64,000 nucleotides of DNA from Varroa destructor (Eukaryota; Arthropoda; Arachnida; Mesostigmata; Varroidae), in the NCBI RefSeq assembly GCF_002443255.2, contig NW_019211456.1, forward strand, positions 496,001-560,000, in the 5' to 3' direction. Shown here piece by piece: positions 1 to 13,000 of this stretch. Both the position numbers and the translations under genes were made by a program. The notes under the pieces are model-generated. The model worked only from the letters and a program-made list of their open reading frames with translations. It had not been told where the DNA came from and searched no databases. The stretch's first letter is position 1. Each line of letters begins with the position of its first letter.

Positions 1-1184
1 AACTACCTAATTAAAACCGTATGGGTATTGTATTAATAAACATTTGAAAGGGGGAAGTTGAATGGGCCTTTGGTTTGTTACAAATGATTTGTTGATATCT
101 GAAAATCTGCTTAGATAATTCTCAAAGAAAACAAAGGAGTGTTATAAAAGCGAAAACACGAACGTACATTTTAAGTAGAGGTGTTTCGTGCTTGAAGAAA
201 AGTGGGCTAACACCTGAAGCATTTTTTTTTTAACCGTGAACCTATTAATTTCTACCCTGTAAGCTTATTCCTTTTTAACAGTAAATCAATACTGAAAGCC
301 TGCTTAGTTCTTGAAAGACATGTGTCTATTTGTCGTGAGCGTTGAAGCTTCTGAGAGCCAAGCAACCAATTTCAAATGCATTATGAGTAGAGAATATAAT
401 AGCATTCTGGCTGATCAACTTGAGCCATAAAGTTAAAATAGTATTTCTCGTCATTTTGAAATGAGCCTATAGAAATGACTATAAAATTTACTATCATGTA
501 TCTCTGAGCTTTTCGCTCTGACATAAGCCTGAAATGCTCATTTGTTAGTTCTTGTTATTGCTCTACGGAAAACAACAGCGCACAAATGGAGAGCAGGACT
601 ATGGCGATTGAACATTATAAAAAAAAAAAAAAAAAAAAAGTTAAACCCATGTTTAACAGTTTTTTAAGATTGAATAATAATGCTGTACGCTTTTGTTGAT
701 TTTAAAGTCTATAGTGAAACCTTTAAGGTGGACCACATACCTCCTCTTGAATAGAATATAAGATAAAATGGCAAACTTATTAACTTAAGACTAATTACAT
801 CAATAATATGTGTTTGCTTTAACAGTTGTTAACTAAACAAGTTAACAATATAGGTTAATAACAATATAGGAACCAGTGTTTAAACTTGGTATCTTTAAAT
901 ACCGGACTATCTCCAAGTCATTCAGCTAAAACAAAAGTAATACCATATTTGGTCTTACTCATATCCAAAAAAGATTATATAGTATAGTATTTCTTCGCTT
1001 CATCGGTTGAATTATAAGTTCCGTACAACTTCTTGTACTATGATAGCTTATTTTTTTTCAGTTTCAATTTTTTCGTTAACAGTAGGTCACGCTTCCTGGA
1101 AATAAAATATAGTAAGGGTGGGCCTGAGTAATTGAACCTATATGCGTTTACAGTATAAATTAACAACAGTTATATGTCTTGCAG
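1..1184 (+). other. Intron of the BAIAP3-like gene (left edge)
   Basis: No exon encoding the expected C2A core (an NPxWNE-like motif) was found before the acceptor TGTCTTGCAG at 1184, so this stretch reads as intron. It holds a 21-base A run at 619-639 and otherwise AT-rich unique sequence. Confidence 0.6.
619..639 (+). repeat. Poly(A) run, 21 bases
   Basis: This is a homopolymer in an intron, with no adjoining retroelement body recognised. Confidence 0.95.
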
Positions 1185-4100
1185 GGATGTGGATGACGTG
1201 CTTTCGGATTTGTTTCACCTTGATATTTGGTAAATATGAAATCATCAAATCGTTCTATAAAATAGGTCTTTTTGTTATAAGTCCAACTAGATTATTTCAT
1301 AAATGTGGTTATTTTTATGCTATGTTATACTGCTAATTACAATACAGCTGTTTTGTTTAATTCTGTTCAGAAAAAAAGAAAAAAAAAACAGTTTTATCAT
1401 TCACATGGATAATAGTTGAAATTTTTCGAATTATAAAGGGACGAAGACGCAGAAAAAGGCAATATTGTGACATCTGCATCGAAGGTTATAGAGGTCTCGT
1501 CAATAAAAGGCCTAGGCCGTTTCTTCAAACAAATAGCCCAGTCTACGAAAGGAAGCGATGCTCAAGACGACTTCCTTGGCTGCGTTACAATACCGCTAAG
1601 GGTACGGTTATGACTTTCTACACATTAAGTAAAGAAACACATGGCTTGCTGAAACTGGGATTTTTTGCAATGCACTGTTTCTCAGTCTATATGTGAAATG
1701 AATTTTTTTTATGTCATTGTTAGCGGTTATATTTATTTAATGTAAACACTATTCATAGCCAATACTACTTAAATTCAGGGCTTAAGCCCTTGTCAGGCTC
1801 GTCTGGAATACTTTGCAGTTTTGCCAATTCCGTCTTGATAGCATAAATGAGGCAATCGACGCTAACACGCCAAGATGACTCTTTAGATTCTCGCCTAAAA
1901 ACGCCCCCATACGTAATATGGTCTTCAGATCTGGCATATTCCTGCAAACGGCCGGCTTTCAGCACGAAACAGAGTAAATAGGTCCATTTTTGAATCAGTA
2001 CGGCTCGAGCGTGTCGCTATGTTTAGTTCGCAAATACGTTATCGCTATACTGTCATGGAAAATCATGTTGAAACATGTAGTTCTATTCAAACAACCAACC
2101 CGGCATTAAGCGACTAGTAAAAAGCCCCCTTTTTTACCTTTCATTTATCCCTGGTCGCAAATGCCTTGTGGAATGCGCAAGTAAACCTCGTTGGTGATAC
2201 CCGGAATAGGTATGATGCTATGACGTCTCCTTCACTGGCCTCTACACGCTAAGCATGAACATTAGCCGGTAAATTGCTTTGAAACTTGTTAGGCGCTTCC
2301 TTTGTATCGTGAGTAAGCCAACGATCATTATCGCGATTTATTCTTGCATTAATATAGATAGAAAGAACCAACGATGGCCTGTTTGTTGTAAGAGAATCGA
2401 GCAGCAAACGACACTGACTAAATGTCGTAGTCTTGGCGTTCTCAGAAAGCATTTGTTCGATTTCTGTGGCATGTTACGTGTATCTGAGGTCTTCGTGAAT
2501 AATTTATGTCATCATAGCTTCACTCACATTATATCTGTTCGTTAACGACCTGGAAAGGGCCGATTTATTTGCCATATATATTTCAACAAGGTGATGACCT
2601 GGCTACAGGAGTCGTCCAAAGTGGGAAAGATTGCTCAAAATCGACCGACTTCCAAATTGCAGGAATGACGCGCTGCCTTATCACAAACTGACGGGCACCC
2701 GAAATTAGATGGGTTACCCGATATAAACGATAGAAATAAATAGATAGTCATTTTAAAGTCTACACCAATATGAAATAACGGGACTACCTGTATGCTAAAG
2801 ACGTTGTGTGTTCTAAGCATCAAATGATACAATTATTTTTTGGATTAGCTTACTGTAGCATAGAACCTGCCGCCAGCATCCGGTGAACAGCATATAATAG
2901 GATGTTTACAACCTATTGTTAGGTTGTGATCAAATATTGAGGTACTTATAATTCAGTCTTCTGCTTTCCTAAATACGTATTTTATTAACGAACTCCAATA
3001 TCTTTGAAATCAGTGACCATCTTTCTTGCACTCTAATTGCAGGATATTCCGGGTGGTGGCACGAGCGGCTGGTTCGATTTGACGTCACGTTTTAGCAAAA
3101 GCGCGTCCGTGCGTGGCCGGGTAAAACTCGGTCTTGCATTTCGATGCCGACAAAGACGAGGCAAAGCAATTACCAATGTATGTATATTAAATCATATTCT
3201 ATTTTTGTTTAATTTACTATGAATATGCCCAATGTGTACAGTCGATCCGCGATGACTGTCGAGAGAGGAAGACTCTCTGTTAACTGTGTAGGACTATAGC
3301 TCAGGTGCTATGATACTACATCGCCTAGTCATTATTTGATGGGTTTTTTTTTTATCGTTTTACTCCTACGAAGGACAGACTCTCTCCCATCGTTGCGTAC
3401 ACATTAGTTGTGAAATTTTCGCACGTATTATCGATGATTCGTTCCCCATGCTCCACATTGATTAACAGAGACGAAATCATTCAACGCTCTAAAAAATGCT
3501 GCAAGAAAAGTATTTTTACTAATATTGAATGATAATAGCGCAGTGGATAAGCTATGTGCATCAACCTGTCCAGTGGTATGAGATACTGTTCGCTAGAGAA
3601 AAGTATTATTTCGATATATATTGTAGGAATATGATACGGAGGATTCGGTCGACTTGTATGAGACCCTACTTGCCGTATTTTCGGAACATCAGCTTCGACA
3701 TACAGAGGTGAGCCTCTCATAGATATCCGATATATGTAACTGAAAAACAAATAAAGGAAAAAAGCGCTGCGCTAATATCTGCGACCATTCAACAAGGGCA
3801 TCTAGTCTTGCACAGAATACAAATAATTGACCGGCCCTTGAAAGATGGCGACTAGTTTTAAAGAATATGCCCTTACTTGCAGTCATCTTCAAGCTGGTCT
3901 GGATTTATCCCCGTCCAAGCGACGACTATCCTGGACCAGTTCGCTATACAACGCAATGTATCTACGTTACAAAAAGCCCTTTCGAAATGGGTTGTATTCT
4001 GCAGGCAAGTATATACATAAGTTCTCAATACCTGATTATCGATTCGCAATAATAGTAAATAAATACTGCAGCCTCTGGTTGTTAAATGCAATATTTAGAG

Positions 4101-7029
4101 TAGCGCGCTGCCTCGTGGCTGCGAAGTTCCCTTTAAAAAGATGTATGTAATGAACTGCTATTGCATCACGTTATGTTGGTGTAGGTCGGAGTCATAGTCC
4201 TAAAGATGATACCCTTTTCAATATGTATTAGTCCTATCCTTACCGCTAGGTCGCAAAGCACCGTGGCCTAAACAACTGTCTATTACAACATGACCGAATG
4301 ACCCTTCTTTAAAATTTAACAGATTTAAAGTGTCATCTGTAGAGAACGTCCAGTTACGAATCGCATCAAAATATGCGGCACTTAAAAAAAAATTCGTTAT
4401 TTTATGTTTGGGGTACAGACTCCATTTACCGTTGTGCTGTTACTACTAAAATTTATTTAAAAAAAAAATAACGTGTGTACTTTCTCCTTTCGGAACACGA
4501 TTATTGTTTCCTTATTGTAGGCCGATTGTTGTTTATGAAGCTGGTTTTCGGCTATAAATACGATAGGTTTTTTTTTTTATTATTTCATAGTTCGACCCTT
4601 TGCTCCCGTGAAGTGGTCTTTAATTTTTCACGATATTTGTTATAGAATATCAGCAGACATTTTTTACAATACAATACGATGATAATAGAGCTTAAACCAT
4701 TTTTCTCAGCATATTGTTGAGAACATACGCTCAGCCTTAGGTGTTAAATATTTAGCCTTACCATTAGTATTATGTGATAGTTCTGGAATATTTAGAACCT
4801 AATAATGCCTTAACCTAAGGGGATGCGGCACCTCATTTTAATAACACGGCGATTTATGTAGCGTTACTTTATTCCAGGATCAACAGAGAACGCCAGCTCA
4901 ACTTTTTGCTTCTAGAAGAAGTTCTGCAAGAATTGAACTCGCGGTGGCTTTATGCATCCAGCTGCACACCTCAACAGGTAAGCTTACATACAGAACCTTT
5001 GTCTAACTTTCTGGGTTATGGCAGCTCACAAAGCAGCCCAATCAATTTGTGTTGGAAGTATTTCTTGGACAAACAACATGTCGACAAAAGTGAACAACTA
5101 TGTTCTACACTGCCGCCTTTCTGGCAGCGGTAGTGATTAACCAGTTAGAACATCCTCCTAACTTAGCTCCAGTTCCGTCGAGCCGAATGAGTCTATATAG
5201 AAATTCTAGGGTCTAATCAATTTCTCTCTATTAAACTCCTATATAGTGGACACTATAGGGCATTGAATTTTTTACGAAGCTCCTATGATTCTGCTCTTTT
5301 TGATAATGAGGAACCTCACAAATACTACGTTCATCAATATCGTTTTAATTAACAAGCGGTTTTGCGGGTTCGCTTCACTAGACGTACTTGAACATACATT
5401 TTACGTACGATACGAAAGATGTTGATATATTATTGTTAATTCTCAGGAGTCGAGTTTATTTGCGTCATTCAAGGAGTTCACTGAATATTGCCTGCGTCTT
5501 TTGGCTAAACATCGCGAAGTCTGGCCGCAGGGCACTGTTCGGGGACAAACGGGAATGAATTATATGCTCGAGTAAGTGTGGTTCGTCAAACATCTCTATG
5601 CTGATGCCATGGTCTACTAAACAAATCCCTTTGAACAGTGAAGGTCTTCAACGGGCCTATGAAGTTCATACCTTTATAAACTCGGAAATTGCTAAAGCTA
5701 TAAAAGCTGAGTCGCGCTACCTGGGTTGAGCATCATTCTTTGCTAATATTTGAATTCAGTGAGGTTTCATTTTGTAATCAGTCTGAACTGCTACGAATTG
5801 AAGCTGTACACTACATTTTCCCTCCGTAATAGTAATGTTATTTGCGCTTATTTTACATTAAAAAAATTACATTCGCAAACGCGTGCACTTTACCGGTAAA
5901 AGAAAACAACAAAAATAACGTTTAATCTCATCCTAACTAGGTGCCTAGGGATCATCAGACGAATGTCTGCTCTTCAACTTGCTACCGATTCTATATCCAG
6001 TTCGCTGAACAGAGCAAATGATCAGCACACACCAAGCGAAATGACAAACCTTTCGGAACAGATTGAGAAGGCCCTTGGGGTACGTTTGCTTTTTAATGGT
6101 TTCATAGTTGTCTACAAGTACAAGAACCTATAGGTAGCTTGCAATAAAACTATAGGAAATAACTTGCAATACAGAAGGTAATATAAAGTATGTAACCATT
6201 TCCATGAAATGTTCTCACGATTATCAATATTCAGAGCACGACACTACGTCATCAATACCATAACACAGAGAAAAATTTTTATTAAGACTATTTGTTTAAT
6301 TGGCTGGCTGTCCTTATACCAGTTCGACTGTATAATGCCAAGCAAGAAGAAGTTCCAAACACTCTCTAGTGCAGGGCTTAGGAGTAATTATCATAGTCTT
6401 CAAGCCAGGCAATCCGCTTAAATGTGATAGTTTGCATTAATTTTAATAAGAAATCGTTATTACCACAGATGATGATTCACATCCTTGTAAACACGTCACC
6501 CATGTTGGTTCTAAGCCTTTGGGTGATTCTGCCAACAAATCTCAAACATCAATCTGTTACTTTTAATATATCGTTTTATCCGTAAGACCGTTTGGCTGTA
6601 TAAACGAGTTCTTCTTAACAAAAATCGTCTGCTACAAACAGTAGAACTCGGGTGATGTAGTCCACGTCATGAAAACCTGTTGTTGCATAAATTGTTGTCG
6701 AAGTTGTATAACACCTTGGCAAGCGATAGACGGCATGGAATACGTATGTAGCAGGGTTTTATTTGATGTAATGACTCTGATGATTTCGGACGACATTGGT
6801 GATGATTATGACTCAACCGATCATAATGTTGTCTGTGTCAAATGAAAAAGAATAGAGATAACAACACTGATGCTACCCCTTGGAAATTAGGCGATCCTTA
6901 CAATTTATCGTAGTTTCAGGCTTTTTTTTTTTTTTTTTTTTTGGAAAACCTGTCTACAATAATTGGCACGCGTACCCTAATAAACTTAACCGCTATAACT
7001 TAGTCTCCTTTCCAAATTAAATAAATTAG

Positions 7030-7072
<43 letters not shown>

Positions 7073-10000
7073 GTGTAAATAGAAAATAGCATTCATTATA
7101 CTTCGATGTGATCTTTTTTTAATTGACACACGTTTGCGATCCGCCTACCGGTGAAGCAGGATGGAACGGAATCGTGGGTGCGCGCCTTAGTAGCGAATCA
7201 CCAACCCATGGTGCAAAACGATAATGACTCTCTCATCCAAGGATTCGTTGATGTCCTCGCTGAAATAGCACAGGATCTTCGTCTTGGTGATAAATATTAC
7301 AACGATCAATTTATCAGGTAGTTTACAGTGATTGTTTGTTATAGAGTACCGTTGGGATATTATTACAAGGCGCGAATTCAGTCTAATTATATCAGAAGTG
7401 TCTTTTGCTCCAAAGAAGTGTCGACTCTCTTACATAGAAATTCAGTCCAGCTTCGGCCTATCAGCTGTGCTTCACATTTCGTAAAGCTAAAAGTATATTC
7501 GGATTTATTACTTTCATACCTTTTCAGCGATGTCGAAGTGCCATATACGAGAGTCATCTATAAACATTTTGAACTTGCGGTAAGGAACAGCCTGATATTT
7601 TGCGCTTTGAAGTACCTTATAGCTACTGATATAAAGCATACGTACCTAAAAATAATTTTACAAGAAGTTTTTGTACGAGAAAACGCTATCCCTGTGCCGC
7701 TCTGCCACACTAGCGCCGACAGTCGTGGTCATACCATCCCTGCCAGATACTTCTCGTAATAATAACTCATTGGTGGATTTTATCAGTGACGTTGTAAACC
7801 GGATGAGAAAATCTGTCAGAGTGAGTGTTTTATCCCTTGATGTCGCAAAGGGCCCATGACGATAAGTAGTATAACTTGATTGCACAGCAATAGAAACGAT
7901 ACGCTGTTTTTCGGAAGTTTCAACACGCGTTTTAATGCCGCACATCTATTTATATTCACTAGTTACCTGACTTGAACGTCCGACTAAAACAGCGGCGTGG
8001 CGCGGGTTATAATGGTGCGCATCTCTGGCTGCGTTTCATAATAATCGTAACTAACTTCCTTCTACGCTAATCTCAGCATCGGCAAAAAATACCGCCAAAT
8101 TTAAATGAAGGAAGGTATCAAGGAATAAATTTAAAAAAAACAATAGTTGCTTGTCTGGTTGCCATGCCGTTTAATAGATCTCCTGAAGACGCCTCAGATG
8201 ATTCCAGCAATACCCAGCCTGGTTTGGCTTTTAGTCGGCGTAAATCCTTAACGCTGTGCCTAAACATGATTCCAGGAGTTTGCCTCCGGAGGAGAGTAGC
8301 TTGGAGCGCTGAAAAAAATAACTAATTAAATTTTGACGTTTTGTCAATTTCAGCTAGAAGAACAGTTGTCAGCAGAGATCGAGCAGGTAGTTCAGCGAAT
8401 GGATGCCGACAAAGCATGGGCCATACACGGTCCTGATCCTGAAAGAGCCCAGGACCGCAGTATGCGAGCAGGCACCAAGCTTTACGAGCTATATGTCGCC
8501 CTACAAGAGGTGGTCAATTTCAAAAGAAACGTCGACAATTACAAGTTAGTATAACATGAATTTGCTGAACATTAGGTGCCCAATTCTTGGCCACGTTGTG
8601 GGAAAATGATGACTTAGCTTAGCTAGCACCGGCAAATAGGTACAAACTAAAAAGTAGGATTAAACATACTAGGTAATAGAGCATACTAAAAAAACATACT
8701 ACGTATGCCCACCTCCTTCGAAAGTGAAAACTCACAACACTTCTGGCTTTTGCTCAATTTGTCTGATCTTAAAAAGGCCCGCCCGGTCAAACTTAAGGCT
8801 TCACTGCTTTCACGAGTGGTTTGCCGATACTGTTCAGAACTGGTTCCTCATGGCAAAAATGAAATCAAAAAATATCATCACCAACGCCTTTGATGTCGAC
8901 GTACAGAAAAACAACCTGAAACCGCTTGATAAGGCAAGAGACATTTTGTGCACGTACTATTCTAAACTCATGATACATACTTGCGTCTTTTGCGCCTTTT
9001 TTCATGTACAGTAAAGTAGATGATTTAGCGATATTGGTTCAACTGAACGCACGCGATGCAAACACGTTAACAAAAAACCACATTGAAATAGGCGTGTCTC
9101 ACAACATTCATCCTTTTGTATTGTGTCGATGTGAGTTCTTTGTAGGTTAAATATAGCTCGTCGGCAGTTGACACATCCGGGTGTATCAAGCAAATAAAGA
9201 ACTTCTGGCGGGAGCTTGACTGGCCTGATAAGGCAGCCTCCTATCCGCTGATCGTCCGAATTCTGGAAGCAATTTGTGAATGTACGCTTCACTATGCCGC
9301 TTTGTGCCATAGCAAACTCGATGAAGAAGGATACTTCGATGTTGAAGGACAATTTGATGTCGCACATGAGGTACTGACTTGTTGTTTTGAAAGGTGCACC
9401 ATTTTTAAATACTACTATGGAATGTCCTATAACCTCGTTAGTTAGACAGAGACCTACACTGAGCCTCTAGGTACTCAGACGATCAATTTCAAGTTGACAA
9501 CTCAATAGTGGAACAATTTTGTTTCCCTTTGTTACGTCGCACTGTCCTAAATTCATCGTGTCCTTTTTAACGATATCTCAGAAAGGTATCTGGTGAATCG
9601 AAATCGAACTCATGCGGCGCGTTCCCTCGGGTTCATAAACGATTTGAAAGTGTATTAATTAATAGGAGCTATTGTCGTTATGAAGGCTGTGACATTTCCA
9701 GCATGCAGCATGCAGCATGCGCGAGTGATGATGGCATTCTGAAAATCAGATACGAATGTATATGGTTTTAATTTTGATTAATTGTTTCTTTTAGGTGTGC
9801 GTCATTTTATCAAACATCGAATTTGTGCGCAAGTTCATTCTCACTCTTAGCAAGGATCTGCAGGTTAGGCCTATGCGAAGATAGTTACTCACTCATACGG
9901 AACATTTAAATCGAATCACTACAGATGCAATAGTAGATACCCTAGAGTTTATTAAAACAGTATATCAGTACTTTAGTCGACAGATATATTCGGCACTCAG

Positions 10001-13000
10001 TAAATGAAGAGAAAGTTAGGCTAAATCATAAATCCTATTTGTCTCAGGATCTGAACTCAAGTTTAAGTGGACTTTCGGGGGATAGACGGTAGGTGGACGA
10101 CTTTATCGAGCTAGCAACTTTTAATCACCGACCCAGTTCGGATACAATGTGTAATTTATTTTTGCCATTCGGCTGTACAGGTAGCAGATGTGCTAGATGC
10201 GATTTCAGCATCTGAAGGTGAAGGAACAGCCGTAATGTGTCGTACTGCTATTGAAGCGATGATCGACTCGACGGACGAAGACGTCGTCAATAAAATGCTC
10301 AACATCATTAAAGGACTCGGCGAGAAGGTGAAGACTACACTTCATTTTAGACATTTAGGCAATTTTCGACAATATAAACCAACTGTTGAATAATCGATAT
10401 TCGAATAACAAGTATAAACTTTTTTTTTTTTTTTTTTGTTCAATATGAGCTCTTGACTAGAATAACGGAAAGTTATGTACATTTACTGACCGAAGCTAGG
10501 ATTTGGATATAGCTAAATTAAGTTATTGCATGTTACATAATTCTCGTTTCCGTTGGGTTGATAATTATGGTGAGATTTTTCAAAAATAGCTGTTTTATAA
10601 AGTTGTCCGTCAAATTCGCAGCTTTACCTATTTGAGCCCAAAAAAATTGACTGCTATTTAGTGATCTCCTATCATATGAATTTCTGGGCGTTTGTTTCAT
10701 AGATAGCTTCAAGCGATCGCATCGGTTATAAACGGCTTTATAAGATGCAAAATGGTCCGTATAACATTTTCAATCGCAAAGATGTTTCTTAGTCACGAGA
10801 AATTTAACTACAACACTTATAATAGCAGTCTGTGTCTCAGGTGGACTTGTTTGGACATGAGACATCTAGCTGACCAACTTCTTGTTAATACCTACGGTAA
10901 ATCTGTTTCCTGGTAACTTCGCTGTTTAGAGGTGGCGAGTACAGCGAATACTTACGATTAGATACGAATAGTAACAAAATTCAAAACTATGATACAACAT
11001 AAAATTGAGCCTAATTATAATATTTAAGCCTCGTTAAAGCTCACTAGAATTCTTTGCGTTCTGCTGGAACTGTCCGGACGTAGCCGTAATCGATCGGATT
11101 CCGTCGAGTCCAGTCGATCGATGCGTTAGCTCACTGGTGATACACATATTTTAAACCAAAAATAAGTCAAGAACTGGCTCTCTCAATAGATTCGCGAAAA
11201 CGAGAGGATGCCTTTCCGTCAGGAAATTCAATTTCTGCCAATAAAAAATGATAATACTAAATGTTTATACTTCCTACTTTTAAAATAAGTGCTAAAAGAT
11301 AATGAAATAAATGGCGTATAGCTTCCTCGAAATATCGATTGAAGTCTAAAGGCGACTTGTTCAACTGATAATGTGAAATCGATAAATGTTGCGGTATCCC
11401 TGAGCTGCCGCTGGGTGTCGGCAGGCTATTTGAAGGCTTCAGGATGTTTCTAGGTTGCCAACACTGTCGTTGCCAATTGCATTGGCTGCAGCGTGGCCTG
11501 ACACGCCGTAACTGATCACGCTTATTACTGACCAATATGTACACCTGTTCGGTACACCAGATCAGGCAGCTTTCTGTACAGCTCGGACGCTGTATTTCAA
11601 CATCGCCCAATATAAGCACAAAAATTCTTTAAGTTCTAATTTTCAATATCATCTGCACTTGTCTTCGTTCGAATCTCGCCTACGTCCAAGATATCCTACC
11701 AAAGTCGTAGTAGATAAAATGTTACAATTCAAATATACGAATAAATACCCGTCTAGGGCTAGATAAACATAACAAGCGAACGTAGAACATTTGTCCTTGT
11801 TGAATAACTACAAGGCGTAGCCACAATATATGTGTGTATGTATATATATATATGTATATNNNNNNNNNNNNNNNNNNNNNNNNNNNNNNNNNNNNNNNNN
11901 NNNNNNNNNNNNNNNNNNNNNNNNNNNNNNNNNNNNNNNNNNNNNNNNNNNNNNNNNNNATATATTGCAATTGTAATTTGAAGACTCCAAGCACGCGCTG
12001 TCTATAGTTTCGATACATGGCGTAAAAGCCGAGCGAAGATGAATCCCAAAGTAACCATAGCAGAGTGAATCAGATCTTGAGCGTTTAAAGGCGCGGGCCC
12101 TATGCTCTATGCTGCTCTAGACAACGTCTACTGTTAGCAGTAATCGTTGTTGTCGTGACGTCTAGCGTAGCTACACCGAAAAAATGAAAATCGTTCAAAC
12201 TGTTTCGGCGATCGGCCCGAAAAATAGAAACCATCTAGGAGCAAAATTTAAAACCGTACAATGTTATAAATAGCAAGCAGGATGACCAGTTTTAATGGTG
12301 GTATATAGGCGAAGGATTGTAATAAGGCTTTGAGGACAAAAGACATTCCTTCCGCCACCGGTCACGGTTCAGGTATTTCGCTGTGGCGGGGATAGAGTGC
12401 GGTAAATAACGACGCAGTTCTAAGTAGTAATATATTATTGGCGGCGGTTATTTGTCAAGCAAATTTATGAGCGTTTCAGATTTAAGATAATGTTACATCT
12501 ACTTTAATTACGTTTTCTACAGAAACACTAGAGCCAATAATACATCCGCATCATGGTACCATCGAGCTCGAAATGTTACATCGGGCAAGTAATTCCTAAA
12601 GCCCAATGCTGCTTTCTTTGTCCGAACGTGAATGTTACCTCGGAGGCGGCGAAACCCGCGAGTGTTTTTTTTTGTTGGTGTATCCTTAAAGTACAGAATT
12701 TTTTGTCTATTGAGTTATATTACTAAAATCATTGTACTGGATCCCATTGCCATAACCGTTGCTGGTTGTAACTGTTCCAGTCCCTATTTAGTAACCCGTG
12801 GATAGAGTAAACTAGAACTGTTTACTTGTGTCGTTAAAAAGCACAAAAGCATTTCCATAATTTAAATTATGGCTCCATATTTGTGCGTCTTTACCATGAA
12901 ATTGAGCTAGAATGAAATTGGATTAAGGTACACAAGCGTCAACATGTTTCCGTGTACACGAGAGTTAGTAGAGTTTGAGCGTATCAGCCTTTTCCCTTAC

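Noticed and set aside
7328..7759. 143-codon plus-strand open frame as a single gene
   Set aside because: Only 7528-7579 of it is coding, as a small exon ([17 protein letters not shown]) flanked by good splice sites; the rest is intron read in frame.
9002..9367. 121-codon minus-strand open frame
   Set aside because: It is antisense to the well-supported coding exon 9146-9370 of the BAIAP3-like gene, whose plus-strand translation matches the family.
11668..11686. GTTCGAATCTCGCC resembling a tRNA T-arm
   Set aside because: The upstream 70 bases cannot form a cloverleaf.
11722..12018. 98-codon frame with a run of unknown residues
   Set aside because: It is created by translating through the 100-N gap and flanking TA repeats.
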